DNA from: Conus ventricosus
Taxonomy: Eukaryota > Mollusca > Gastropoda > Neogastropoda > Conidae
Length of the DNA stretch: 64,000 nt
Reading direction: 5' to 3'
Assembly (NCBI GenBank): GCA_018398815.1
Contig: CM031611.1
Span: 43,552,947-43,616,946 of the forward strand
Part shown: positions 1 through 32,418 of the stretch, piece by piece
Position numbering within the stretch: the first letter of the stretch is position 1
Layout of the letters: each line of letters starts with the position of its first letter
Made by a program: the position numbers and the translations under genes
The notes under the pieces: generated by a model
What the model was told of the DNA's origin: nothing
The model's database searches: none
Seen by the model: only the letters and a program-made list of their open reading frames with translations

Positions 1-346
1 TCTGCACCCTTCTTGACAGTCACCCTGCGCACCTCCGTCCCCCACCCTGGGATGCCAGCTCCGTTTTGATTTCTGCCTCTGAGACTCCTGATAAATCCCG
101 GCAGCGAATCACGCCTTTCGATGAATTTAACTGTTTGTGGGGAGTTACCCTGATCTCCCTGTCCACTAGTTTAGTTGCCTTCAGCAGCTGTTCAGATTGT
201 TTCTGTGATTTACATTGAATTAGAAAGGAGCCATTTCTCAACCTCTTGATGGACCGAGGGTCACCTGCTATACCTTGAAAGCCCTTTTGGATAGCAAAAG
301 GGCTCAGAGCTGAAAGGGGTCTGTCCTGCTCCGTCCCTTCCATCAC
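1..346 (-). CDS. LINE ORF1 (gag-like) protein, N-terminal part, runs off left edge
   Basis: A minus-strand frame starts with two methionines near 346 and reads toward the window edge. The protein has the pattern I associate with the ORF1 (nucleic-acid-binding) protein of jockey/CR1-like non-LTR retrotransposons: a segment FAIQKGFQGIAG followed by RLRNGSFLIQC, then VTPHKQLNSSKGVIRCRDL, an RRM-like alternation of strands and helices. ORF1 proteins coat the element's RNA before reverse transcription. The frame breaks near position 30-40; the sense resumes in another frame (VRRVTVKK), so one base is probably missing there. The rest of ORF1 and all of ORF2 would lie to the left. Family assignment is from memory of the pattern and is moderately sure; the precise clade is not. 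Confidence 0.6.
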
Positions 347-1230
347 GAGCCAGGAAGCCCAGAAACCTGTCTTCTGTCGTACCTCAGTATCTGAATCGCT
401 GTCAGAATAAAGACCTCCTGAAACAGGGGATGCTGCTTTTCTCTTCTTTTTGGGGGGGGATGTTTTTTGATAAAGCCATGTTTAGTTTAGTATGTTTCAT
501 CTCTCCTTACCCACCCACCTTGGAGTCCAACTAAGGGGCCAGGGCCAAGAAACCAATGTCTTGACCCCTTCCAGGCTTGGGGAGAGATATAACAACAAAC
601 AGAAACTACCAACCCTATCCCCCCTGATCATGCTCAACTCCCGGGGACAGAGAGCTGAGCACTGCAGGGGTTAACTTGGCCAGCAGGGAACTGTCTGTCT
701 TGACCCAGCCCCAAGAAGGGGAGCCGATTAGTACACCCGGCCAAAGTGTACTTCCTGTCTAGGAGAGGTCCGAGCCAAAGTGATGTGTTGAGAGCGCTGG
801 CCCTCTCAATCACCAGGATCTCATTCCCCTCCGACACAGGTCGCACCGCACGCAAACACGGCGGATCTTAAGGAGACCACAGAGAGAAAAGGAGTGTGGA
901 AAAGAAGACTTGAAGGGGAGACGAAGATAGAAAAGGGCCAAATAAGAAGGCAGAAAACAAGAAAAGGAGAAAGCGGGTTACTCTTAGTCAGGATCCTCAC
1001 CCTTAGCCTATCTGACATGGGAAGCCCTACCAGGGGCATCAACTCCTTACCACGTTATGCTTAGGCCAGACAGCATCTCGGCTTTTCGGACCTAGAAGCA
1101 GTTTTAAAAAAACCCAGCCTATCCTAAAGTATTGATGCCCCCGCCAGCAAAGCCTAAGGGATCACTGGACCACGCAAGCCCTCCGACCACGACAAGGTCG
1201 CAACCCCCGGAGGGGCTCAACCTCTAAGCA
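347..1230. other. no gene recognised; possible LINE 5' leader
   Basis: This stretch lies directly upstream of the minus-strand LINE ORF1 and has no convincing exon. It could be that element's 5' untranslated region, but no promoter motif or boundary is visible. Confidence 0.3.
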
Positions 1231-1395
1231 CATATTACCATCAGTAGGGGCCTAATAGGTGTTGTTCTGTGTATGTAAGATGAGATAGAGTATAGGTGTT
1301 GTCCTGTGTATGGTAGATGAGATATAGAGTACCACTGAATGCCACCAAAGTCACTTGACAGCAGAGCGGTGTCACCACAGCTAAACTTCCTCACA
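1231..1395 (+). repeat. fragment of interspersed repeat family R1
   Basis: It shares a run ending in GCCACCAAAGTCACTTGACAGCAG with copies near 20,240, 24,830 and 26,230. A 45-bp stretch (GTTGTYCTGTGTATG...) is duplicated inside it. Confidence 0.5.
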
Positions 1396-1485
1396 ATGAC
1401 TTTACATCAATAATTGTTCCCTGTGGATTGCCTATCCCATGACTGACGGAACAAACTTGGTTGTGGCTTGGGTAAAGGAAGATCA

Positions 1486-1488
1486 ATC

Positions 1489-1523
<35 letters not shown>

Positions 1524-1532
1524 CACACACAT

Positions 1533-1583
<51 letters not shown>
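1486..1583. repeat. (CA)n microsatellite
   Basis: Nearly pure CA dinucleotides with a few interruptions. Confidence 0.98.
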
Positions 1584-1586
<3 letters not shown>

Positions 1587-1927
1587 GAAAAAACCCAAAG
1601 ACCGCACATTTAGACACAATCCAATAATAGAAAGGGTGGCATGACTGTGAACCATAATGGGTTGAAAGGTTAACAATAATAATACATGTATACATTTGCA
1701 CTCACATACACACACATGTGCACACATGTGGGAACACACCCTAAAGATGATCCAAATGAAGTCAACAGGCCCAAAATGTCATGACAGAAGCTAAGAAGTT
1801 TGGAGATGGAGGGGTGGGGGTGTCTTCCCCCCACCCCTCTTCTTTTCATTTTCTTCAAACTTTGGCAAAACCCATGTGAATACAGCCTGTATGACATGCA
1901 GAGGTTGCTTCCCATGAACAGTTAATG

Positions 1928-1951
1928 TGTGGACACACATACACATGCATG

Positions 1952-2002
<51 letters not shown>

Positions 2003-2006
2003 GAAG

Positions 2007-2063
<57 letters not shown>

Positions 2064-2098
2064 TGCATGTGTATGTGTGTGTGTGTGTGTGTGTGTGA
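1928..2098. repeat. large CA/GT palindrome
   Basis: The left arm runs ACACATACACATGCATGCGC and then (CA)n. The right arm is (GT)n and then GCGCATGCATGTGTATGTGT, its reverse complement. Only about 14 bases (around AGAGGAAGATG) separate the arms. Confidence 0.9.
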
Positions 2099-2992
2099 AG
2101 ATGGGGGAGGTGAGAGGTGAAGGGGATATGAACATGGGAATGACAGTTTTTGAGAGGGGAGGGAGGGGGAGGGGGGAAAGACAGAGAGGAAGGAAAAAAG
2201 GAGCAAGGGGGAAACACAGATTGCCAGCTTGTGCCCAGGACACCTGCTCAGTCTCAAAGTTCATTCAAATGACAAGAACACATCACAAAAATGATGACAT
2301 ATTTATTTTTTGTCTATCCATTCTCTGAAAATAATTATATCCATTCTTTTTTGTGTGTGATAATTTACCATCAGATCTCAGTTATAAACTTTTGGCTACA
2401 TAACTCCAGCGTAATGAACATTTGTGAGAGGAAATATCCTAGAAATGCAATGTAAAAATGCATTTTTGACACTACTTTATTTGGAAGCAGTAACTCAAAT
2501 GGAACAGTTGTCTTCCTCTGAAGAGGAAAGAGAGCAAGGTTAGATAAGAATGAACACACCTGCATGAAATCCCCCCCCCCCCACACACACACACACACAC
2601 CCCTACTGCAGAACCCTGTCTAGGACATTTTGCCCTTATACCAGACTCTAACTACCCCCCCCCCCCCCCCAAAGATCCCCTCTCTTTAGACATTTCAAAC
2701 ATGTTCTAGACTTATCTCCCCTTAACTACTCCCTCTCTTTACAGACTTCTTTTTCTGCGTCATTTTTGGTTTGGTCAGTACTATATCATTCCTCCAATAA
2801 AACAAGATCTCTTCTGTTAAAGACTTGTCCTGGCATATTTTTGTCTTTATCTATGCTGGCTTTAACTCTCGGAAAAGTACGCCCCTCTTCCCCGCCATTT
2901 ATGGCAGGCATCAAATAGATAGTCGTAAACATGCAGGAATTTCATCAATTGGATTTTAAGTCCAAACTTAGTTTGCAAGTAATGTTCTATAT

Positions 2993-2997
<5 letters not shown>

Positions 2998-3048
<51 letters not shown>

Positions 3049-3050
3049 AG
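2998..3050. repeat. (GA)n microsatellite
   Basis: Purine dinucleotide run. Confidence 0.95.
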
Positions 3051-4507
3051 TATGCAAGGGAAACACAACGCTTAACATAATTATCTCCCTTGAATTGCAT
3101 GCTTGCTTGAAAAAGAAGCTTCATGTTCATCTTAATCATTTACATTCATCATAATTGACTTCAATTTTGATGCAGAAGTGAAATGCACCATATACTGTTG
3201 CTGAATTGTTGGCCTTCAACAACATTTACACCAAGCTGAGGTAACAATCGTCAAAGTGATCTGCGGCTTGATCACTCAATTTGCAGATGTCACCATTTTG
3301 CTTGGTCGATCAAACACCAACAAGTACCACAGCCAAAGATAAATTGTTTCGAACTATGGGTACCAGCAGCTTTTTCTATGGTAGGAAGGACTGTTTTCCA
3401 TGGTGAGTATATTACAGCTAAAGACACATTGCCTCCCTTCACCAGTAACAAAGCAGACAGAGATAGCTTCTAACCATGTATGCATGTCTGCTCAGTTTCA
3501 TTCATTGTGATTTCATGAATAGATCCAAACAGCAAAACACACACATGATGCATGCAACAAAACTGTTCACTTGTCGTTTATACTTATACTGTTAAGATAC
3601 ATTCACTCTCTTTCTTCGTTATTCTATTTATAATCAAATCTGAACATGTCAGAGTAAATTTTTGGAAACAATTGGGCAAAACATCTTTTCTTTCAGCGGA
3701 AGTGTCAATAACATGCCATGTAAAAATGCATTTCTTTACTACTTTCTAACAAGAAAGCCACAAAATAGACTGAACCATTAAATGTCTGTTCCTCTGAAGA
3801 AAAACAAAGAAAGAGCACGATTTGGCAAGAATGACACACAAAAACCAACCTGGTATGCTAACAGTGCAATAAATGCTTCAAATACTCTGGCAAGATGTGG
3901 GGAAACAATGCATCTATAGTATCATCATGAACACTTTTAGTCATAAAACATCCATAGTAAAGAATACAAAACAAAAAATTAATGTATTTATCACACCGCT
4001 TCATATAACAGAAGCAACAAACCATATAAAAAAAAGTCAAGAACAAGCTTTGGCATGAATGAAGTAAAAAAAAAAAAGAAGATAAAAATGAACACCAATA
4101 ATATTACCAACAAATTCAAATATGGGAAAACAGTCAATTGTATACATATCATAAACCCCAACGAATGCTGCTACAACAACATCTGGAAAAGAGCACATTT
4201 CCTCAGCTATACTCATTCTATTGTACTGAAGGGGAATTTGAGAATTCCATTCAAAGCTGACAGTTGAGATCCTTAGGTTCAATTCAGGTTGCTAATAGCC
4301 CAGCTGACCATGAAATGCCCGATCAGGGCTAATGAAATAGAACAAACGGTAAAAGGAGAGCATGGGGGTGGGGTAGGGAAGTATTTATAGAGAACAGTTG
4401 AAATCATTAGGCAAACGAACCAAGTTGGAGAGGTAGGAGGAAAAGGAGGGGAAGACAGAAATGGGAGGGGAGATTGAGGGGGGGGGGGGGGGGAAGAGGG
4501 ATGAGTA

Positions 4508-5197
4508 TTCACAGGGTGAAGCTGAGATCATTAGATATTGAAGACATGGAAAGGCTTGGGATGGAGAGGGAGCGAGTTCACAGGGTGAAGCTGAGATCAT
4601 TAGATATTGAAGACATGGAAAGGCTTGGGATGGAGAGGGAGCGAGTTCACAGGGTGAAGCTGAGATCATTAGATATTGAAGACATGGAAAGGCTTGGGAT
4701 GGAGAGGGAGCGAGTTCACAGGGTGAAGCTGAGATCATTAGATATTGAAGACATGGAAAGGCTTGGGATGGAGAGGGAGCGAGTTCACAGGGTGAAGCTG
4801 AGATCATTAGATATTGAAGACATGGAAAGGCTTGGGATGGAGAGGGAGCGAGTTCACAGGGTGAAGCTGAGATCATTAGATATTGAAGACATGGAAAGGC
4901 TTGGGATGGAGAGGGAGCGAGTTCACAGGGTGAAGCTGAGATCATTAGATATTGAAGACATGGAAAGGCTTGGGATGGAGAGGGAGCGAGTTCACAGGGT
5001 GAAGCTGAGATCATTAGATATTGAAGACATGGAAAGGCTTGGGATGGAGAGGGAGCGAGTTCACAGGGTGAAGCTGAGATCATTAGATATTGAAGAAATG
5101 GAAAGGCTTGGGATGGAGAGGGAGCGAGTTCACAGGGTGAAGCTGAGATCATTAGATATTGAAGACATGGAAAGGCTTGGAACGGAGAGGGAGACTG
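4508..5197. repeat. 69-bp minisatellite, 10 copies
   Basis: The unit begins TTCACAGGGTGAAGCTGAGA and repeats at 4508, 4577, 4646 and every 69 bases to 5129. Copies are nearly identical: copy 9 has GAAGAAATG for GAAGACATG, and copy 10 has AACGGAG for GATGGAG. Because 69 is a multiple of three, both strands stay open for about 255 codons, but the 23-residue repeats look like no protein I know. I do not call a gene. Confidence 0.97.
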
Positions 5198-6569
5198 CCA
5201 GGATCGTTAAGGGATCAAGTGTTCACAGGAAAAAAACTGGGGTCATGAGGAACTAAACATGAAATAACTGAAATGGAAGGGGAGCTTGTTACTGATCGGG
5301 TCAATTGCAGTACAACTTTAATTGAGGAAAAATAAGTTAATACAACAAACATTGAGAAAAAAAAGGGACAAAGGCAAGATTTGGGGCAAAGACGCTTGTG
5401 TTGTACAATACTGGACTCTTTTTCCCAAAGAAACATCAGCAGTATACAATGTAAAAATGTATTTATGACACCTCTCTATACCATAGAAGCAAAATTTAAA
5501 CAAAGAAAATCAAATTTAACCCCAAAAGCTTGTTCTTCTAAAAAGTGAAGAGCAAGTTTTGACAAGAGCAAAAAAAAATATGTAACATAACGCCAACAAT
5601 ATTTGTTACAAATCTGAATGAGAATAACAGTCAACCGTAAACAGATTTCACAAACGCCAAATAACAGTAGCATAGCAGAATTTTGAGCAAAACAGCATCT
5701 GCAAGGACCACACATTTGTCAGCTGCACTGACTTTCTTGTGTAGGTGGGATTCCATTCACCAGCTACAGTTCATACCGTTCAGTTATAAATGCAAAGTGG
5801 GATGAATGGATAATCACCCCCCACCCCCCTTCCAATGAATTGTTTGTTTCAGGTAAAGCAACCAGCAAAAATAGAGAGTGTAGCCTGATTTTCTTTTTCT
5901 TTTTTCTTCTTTTCATTTCATTCTTTCTTCAATTAAAAAAAGAAAAGAAATGTTGCCCTACTTTTTCAAAAAAGCATGGTATATGCTTCTTGCATTTGTT
6001 GTCACCCTTTTGCTTCTAGCAAGTGCTTTCCCCTGAAAGAAACAGGAGGACTTGAGTAGTTTTGTTATGTGCTAAGTCAATTCTCAATCACAACTTCTCT
6101 ACTCACTGTTTTCGTGTACATGTTTTCTTCTGTTTTTGCTTCTTTTTCTTCTTCTTTCTGTTTTTTTTTTTTTTTTTTTCAGCTGCAACAAAAACATTTT
6201 GAGTCAGCTGCAAAATTTAGGATCAGTCACATGACCGGAAACAAACCAATTTAGGAGGGGAGGTGGGGAGGAGGAGGAGGGGAGGGAGTAAATATTAAGT
6301 GAAACGAACAGAGGAAAAAAAAGGAGGTGGGGAAATTGGGGTGGGGTTGGGGTGGATACACATTCACAAAGATGAGCTGAAATCATCAAACATATGAAGT
6401 AACTAAGGTAGACATGTTGTGGGGCAATGGGGGAAAGGGAAGAAGCAGGGTGGAGAAGGAGGTGGGGGAGTTGGATGAGTATTCACAGGGAGGAAGCAGT
6501 GATCATTAATCACAAAATACTGAGTAAAATACACAGAAAGGTCAGGGACAGAGAGAGAGAGGGGTGGGA

Positions 6570-7800
6570 GAGTGTTTAAGTAGTAAGTTTTTACAGGAGG
6601 AGAATGATATCATTAATCACAAAATACCAAGTAAAGTAAACAGAAATTAGGCACAGAGAGAGAGAGAGAGAGAGAGTGGGGGGTGGGTGGGGGGGGGGGG
6701 GGAGTGCTTAAGTGGCAAGTTTTTACAGGAGGAGAATGAGATCATTTCCCAAATTTGAAATAAAATGAACCACAAGGATGTGGATCTGGCTGATGACAGG
6801 ATCAACAGCGGAACAATTTTCATTCACAACAAGTTAACACCATAAACACTGAAAAATGGAGAGAAAGAAACAACTCAAAGCAGTACTGTGGCAAGTTCAC
6901 CAGCAAAAAAGGAAATGTATTATACTGCACATTTCTCAGTGGAAATAGCAAACACATATCCTGCAAAAATGAAGTCATAACAATACTTCATACCATAGAA
7001 GAAAAACAAACAAAAAACTAGCAATGACAAAACAAACCACAACCCCACCCCTCCCCCCACCCCAACACACACAAACATAACAAAAAAACCCCTGTTCTTC
7101 TGAAAAGTGAAGATCAAACTTTAGCAGGAACAAACCATAAAATAAAACAGCATCAATGATATCACCAATAAACTTAAATAAGGAAAAAAGAAGTCCACGA
7201 GATTCACATTTCACAAAGCCCCCAAAAACCAGTTGAACAGCAAGGTTTTGGGCAATGCACTTCTGCGAGGATCACACCCTGTCAGCCATATTGACTTTAT
7301 TGAAGTGAAGAAGGTTTATGAGCATTCTGTTGATACTGAACAGCTGAGATCATCAAGTAAATAAACGAAGAGCAAGTAGGAAGGTATGGGACGGGGTTGA
7401 GATGAATGAAAGAGGAGGGAAGGGGGAGGGGAGAGCAGATCAGGGGTGAGTGGGAGGGATATTGGGGGGGCAGTACAGGTAAAGGCAGATAAATCAAGTC
7501 GGAGGGAGGAGAGGAGGTGGAGAGGGGAGGGGGGTGGGAGGGTGGGGTGGGGGGTGGGGTGGGGGGGACTAGGACAGGAATAAGTAATCACAAGACCAGA
7601 GAGTTGAGATCATTAAAGGAAAATGGTTGGAAAGGAACGGTGAACGGGCAGAAGAGGTGTTGGGGTGGGGGAGGGGAGGGGCTGATGAAGTAATTAAGTT
7701 AGGAATGACACAGGAATGGTGGTGAGTTGAGATCACTGGGTAACAAACATCAAGCAAAATGAAATAAAGTATGGGCATGATGCGGGCAGGAGAGAGAAAG
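6570..7800. repeat. purine-rich diverged copies related to the 69-bp unit
   Basis: Single diverged versions of the minisatellite core (GAGATCATTA followed by purine-rich sequence) appear at about 6,490, 6,605, 6,735, 7,345, 7,600 and 7,727. This suggests that the array grew from one of them. G-runs are common. Confidence 0.5.
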
Positions 7801-9490
7801 AGGGAAAGAGATCAAACATGTTTGAATCACAAACACAGAAGGCTCCACCGGCACAACACACCTCCATCAAGGTCGAAGGGATGTTGGGTACGCTCTGCGA
7901 GTCAGTTCATAATTGACAACAAAACCACATAACCATCAGAGGAAATAATTGTTAAAGGAGTTATTTCCCTTGTCCTGTCATAGAACATTGAAAAAACAAA
8001 TGCAAATATCAATACTTCGGTCACTAGAAAGTTTCAATATATTCCGTGAACACATATTACTTCATAGATAGTTATCAGTTTGTAATAGCAACTTCTCGTT
8101 GTTCTTCTTCATTAAAGAGGTTGAAACAGTCTTATTAACAATCTCAACAGAGCTTAAACACACTACAATCTTATTAACAATCTCAACAGAGCTTAAACAC
8201 ACTTTCTCCCACAAGAAGTTAACAACTGGTGCAGAGTGAAGAAGTTCCGTTGATGGCCACATCACGTTGAAAGCACCGATTCTCGCCTGATCACCGAAGT
8301 AGAAGCTCCTCCCTGTGTAGAAACTCATCCGGCTGAAGGATCCTGGGTCCACCGTCTGATGCCGAGTCACACCACGGATCCATCCCACCATCCGGTGGGT
8401 TTGTCCCAGCCCACACTGCATTGTTTGCATCCACTTTTGTTCAAATCAATTCGATAGCTCAAACCGACCAACCGACCAACAGACACGAAGGAAGGTAGCT
8501 GGCATCGGTGGAGACAACTCTGTGGGAAAGTGAAGAGAAAGGAGGTCACTGAGGTCAACAGAGGTCAGCATGGCTGGTTGATGCGAACAGGAGGTATGGG
8601 GAGGGATGCGGGGATGGGAAGGTGTGTGTGTGGAGGGTGGGGGTGGGGGTCAGAGAGAACATGTTATACCACTTACAAACAAAACAAACAAAAAGATTAA
8701 GAAGGTATTAGGGAAGGGATGATTGGGTGGGTGGGCTCGATTAAGGTGCATATCAGTTCCAAATAGTCCTATTTCTAACTGTTTGGCAACAAATATCGAA
8801 ACACTTGACTATGAGGCTTATGATAACAGTAGCAATGAGCACAATCATGAACTCTTTGACAACTAAGCATTAAAATGCCTGACTACATACTGCATAGGAC
8901 AAATGCCAAACTGAGAAAGACAAAATCTAGAATCTGTACATTCATCGCCATATGTCTACACTAAATAACCCACACAAAAAAACCCACATCATAAACATTT
9001 AATACTCAATTGAAAGAAATAAAATAAGTATGTAATCTCTGAATGCCCCCAAAATGCCAGCTCCAGGCAAAAACATGTGATCTTAGCATAAAAAGTTTAT
9101 CTCTGTATAAAAATATGTAATCTCAGTACAACAGCAAGTATTCAGTATGTAAGTATGTAATCTTTGTAAAAACAAAAATCTGTAATCTCAGTACAGGTGT
9201 ACATAGATAATCTATGAGAGATGTGGCACAGAAATTTCAGGATTTTTTTTTCACACCATGTTTGAAAAAATAAATCAGCAAGAATAAGCCTTGTAAAATG
9301 TCCTTCCTAACAACGATCACCGCTCACAAGGCCAACTCACACTGACAGTTCACATGGCCAACTGACACTGTGCTCAATTTCCACACTAAGCAATAGCTTT
9401 CACCTTCAGCCAGCTGCACACTTAGGTCAGTCTAAAAAGAAACAAACAAAAAAATTGTCCAGTGGAGCGGCTCGTGTCTTGCCATATCTT
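7800..9490. other. no gene recognised
   Basis: A 38-bp direct repeat (core ACAATCTCAACAGAGCTTAA) is present twice at about 8,130-8,206. Otherwise there are only AT-rich unique-looking sequence and short GT and G-rich runs. Part of this may be the 3' untranslated region of the minus-strand gene ending at 9,492; the only poly(A)-like signal I see is an ATTAAA on the minus strand near 8,998. Confidence 0.4.
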
Positions 9491-9491
9491 T

Positions 9492-30137
<20,646 letters not shown>

Positions 30138-30360
30138 CTGGGTAAATTGATACATAATGTATATTATACAGCAATTAGTTGTTCATTTTTGTATTCTTTA
30201 TATTTTTTCACTTCATCACGAAAGATATCCCATTGTGAAATCAAGGTTGTCCTCCCCAAGAAGATTGCACTGCGGATCATTTCACATGTGCTCTGAGCAC
30301 ATGCGGCACACGTGACCTCATTTATCATCTCGCCCCAAAGAGTGAGGATGAAAGTCAAAT
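30138..30360 (-). promoter_or_regulatory. putative upstream region of the unknown gene
   Basis: It contains a perfect 19-base dyad CATGTGCTCTGAGCACATG (30285-30303) and an E-box CACGTG (30309-30314). No TATA box or start site can be fixed, so the regulatory role is inference from position only. Confidence 0.3.
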
Positions 30361-31760
30361 GATGGTGCATAACTGAGGAACAATGGCAGAAAGACAAGCT
30401 GATGGTGCATAGCTGAGGAACAATGGCAGAAAGACAAGCTGATGGTGCATAACTGAGGAACAATGGCAGAAAGACAAGCTGATGGTGCATAACTGAGGAA
30501 CAATGGCAGAAAGACAAGCTGATGGTGCATAACTGAGGAACAATGGCAGAAAGACAAGCTGATGGTGCATAACAGAGGAACAATGGCAGAAAGACAAGCT
30601 GATGGTGCATAACTGAGGAACAATGGCAGAAAGACAAGCTGATGGTGCATAACTGAGGAACAATGGCAGAAAGACAAGCTGATGGTGCATAACTGAGGAA
30701 CAATGGCAGAAAGACAAGCTGATGGTGCATAACTGAGGAACAATGGCAGAAAGACAAGCTGATGGTGCATAGCTGAGGAACAATGGCAGAAAGACAAGCT
30801 GATGGTGCATAACTGAGGAACAATGGCAGAAAGACAAGCTGATGGTGCATAACTGAGGAACAATGGCAGAAAGACAAGCTGATGGTGCATAGCTGAGGAA
30901 CAATGGCAGAAAGACAAGCTGATGGTGCATAACTGAGGAACAATGGCAGAAAGACAAGCTGATGGTGCATAGCTGAGGAACAATGGCAGAAAGACAAGCT
31001 GATGGTGCATAGCTGAGGAACAATGGCAGAAAGACAAGCTGATGGTGCATAACTGAGGAACAATGGCAGAAAGACAAGCTGATGGTGCATAACTGAGGAA
31101 CAATGGCAGAAAGACAAGCTGATGGTGCATAACTGAGGAACAATGGCAGAAAGACAAGCTGATGGTGCATAACTGAGGAACAATGGCAGAAAGACAAGCT
31201 GATGGTGCATAACTGAGGAACAATGGCAGAAAGACAAGCTGATGGTGCATAACTGAGGAACAATGGCAGAAAGACAAGCTGATGGTGCATAACTGAGGAA
31301 CAATGGCAGAAAGACAAGCTGATGGTGCATAACTGAGGAACAATGGCAGAAAGACAAGCTGATGGTGCATAACTGAGGAACAATGGCAGAAAGACAAGCT
31401 GATGGTGCATAACTGAGGAACAATGGCAGAAAGACAAGCTGATGGTGCATAACTGAGGAACAATGGCAGAAAGACAAGCTGATGGTGCATAACTGAGGAA
31501 CAATGGCAGAAAGACAAGCTGATGGTGCATAACTGAGGAACAATGGCAGAAAGACAAGCTGATGGTGCATAACTGAGGAACAATGGCAGAAAGACAAGCT
31601 GATGGTGCATAACTGAGGAACAATGGCAGAAAGACAAGCTGATGGTGCATAACTGAGGAACAATGGCAGAAAGACAAGCTGATGGTGCATAACTGAGGAA
31701 CAATGGCAGAAAGACAAGCTGATGGTGCATAACTGAGGAACAATGGCAGAAAGACAAGCT
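30361..31760. repeat. 40-bp minisatellite, 35 copies
   Basis: The unit is GATGGTGCATAACTGAGGAA + CAATGGCAGAAAGACAAGCT, in exact 40-base register. Copies 2, 11, 14, 16 and 17 have AGCTGAG and copy 6 has AACAGAG. Copies 18-35 show no change at that site. Forty is not divisible by three and the minus strand of the unit has no stop in any phase, so three overlapping 525-588-codon frames arise. They are artefacts. Confidence 0.98.
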
Positions 31761-31764
31761 GATG

Positions 31765-31890
31765 TAGGTTTGTGCTTGTCTTTGTGTGTGTATGTGTGTG
31801 TGCGCACGTGTGTGCATGCATACATGTGTGCATGCATGTATATGTGTGTATGTGTATATGTGTGTGTGCGTGCGTGTATGTGTGCACATG
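31765..31890. repeat. (GT)n microsatellite with GTGTATGT interruptions
   Basis: It directly abuts the 40-bp array. Confidence 0.9.
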
Positions 31891-32418
31891 CACATTCCAA
31901 AGAGAGAGAAAAAGACAGCAAAGTTCCCAAGGAGGATAAGTGTAATTCCCTATAGATATTCTAGGAAGATCCCATCTTTCCGATTCCATTTCCATCCCCC
32001 ACCATCCACCCAGCTACCCCCCCCCCCTCCCCCTCCCCTTTCTCAAGAAAAAGAAGTGAACCTTGTTTTCAAAATAGTACAATATGATGAAAATATGAGT
32101 GATACATGTCCATCCACAGCCAGCACCATTTGTCTGTGCAGCTTTTGTCTATCATTTTCATTGCTGCAGCATATTTCTTACGGATAACATCAGACCATGA
32201 CATTGTTTCGCCATTGGGCAGACAAAATTACAATCACCTGCTGTCATATAGAAGTGTACCCCTGCTTCCATTATGTCAGTGTCGTCTGCTAGCATACCAA
32301 AAAAACTTGGAACTTGTAGGTGTTACAGGCCTTAAGAGGCCTGTTCACCGTTCTTAATAAAATCTAGATTAAAAAACTCTGCATGCATGGAAGGAAGAGA
32401 GTCACAGACTGAGACTAT
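31891..32418. other. no gene recognised
   Basis: The right part (about 32,340-32,418) is probably the 3' untranslated end of the minus-strand LINE; the rest appears unique. Confidence 0.35.

Larger units (their letters stand above)
2391..7320. repeat. diverged tandem duplication of ~1.5-1.7 kb units
   Basis: The same order of motifs recurs at about 2,440-2,560, 3,690-4,260, 5,290-5,760 and 6,790-7,310: an ATGTAAAAATG(C/T)ATTT-like core, CATACCATAGAAG, a TTCTTCTRAAAAGTGAAGA block, an ACAGTCAA block and a closing GTTGAGATCATTA-like motif. The CATACCATAGAAG copies at about 5,478 and 6,989 are about 1.5 kb apart. The units are well diverged, so the duplication is old. No gene is recognisable in it. 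Confidence 0.65.

Noticed and set aside
4385..5256. 255- and 260-codon frames with 23-residue repeats on both strands
   Set aside because: A consequence of a 69-bp unit divisible by three; open on both strands and unlike any known protein.
30164..31930. Three overlapping open frames of 525-588 codons on the minus strand
   Set aside because: They are the 40-bp minisatellite read in all phases; no start context, domain or splice evidence.
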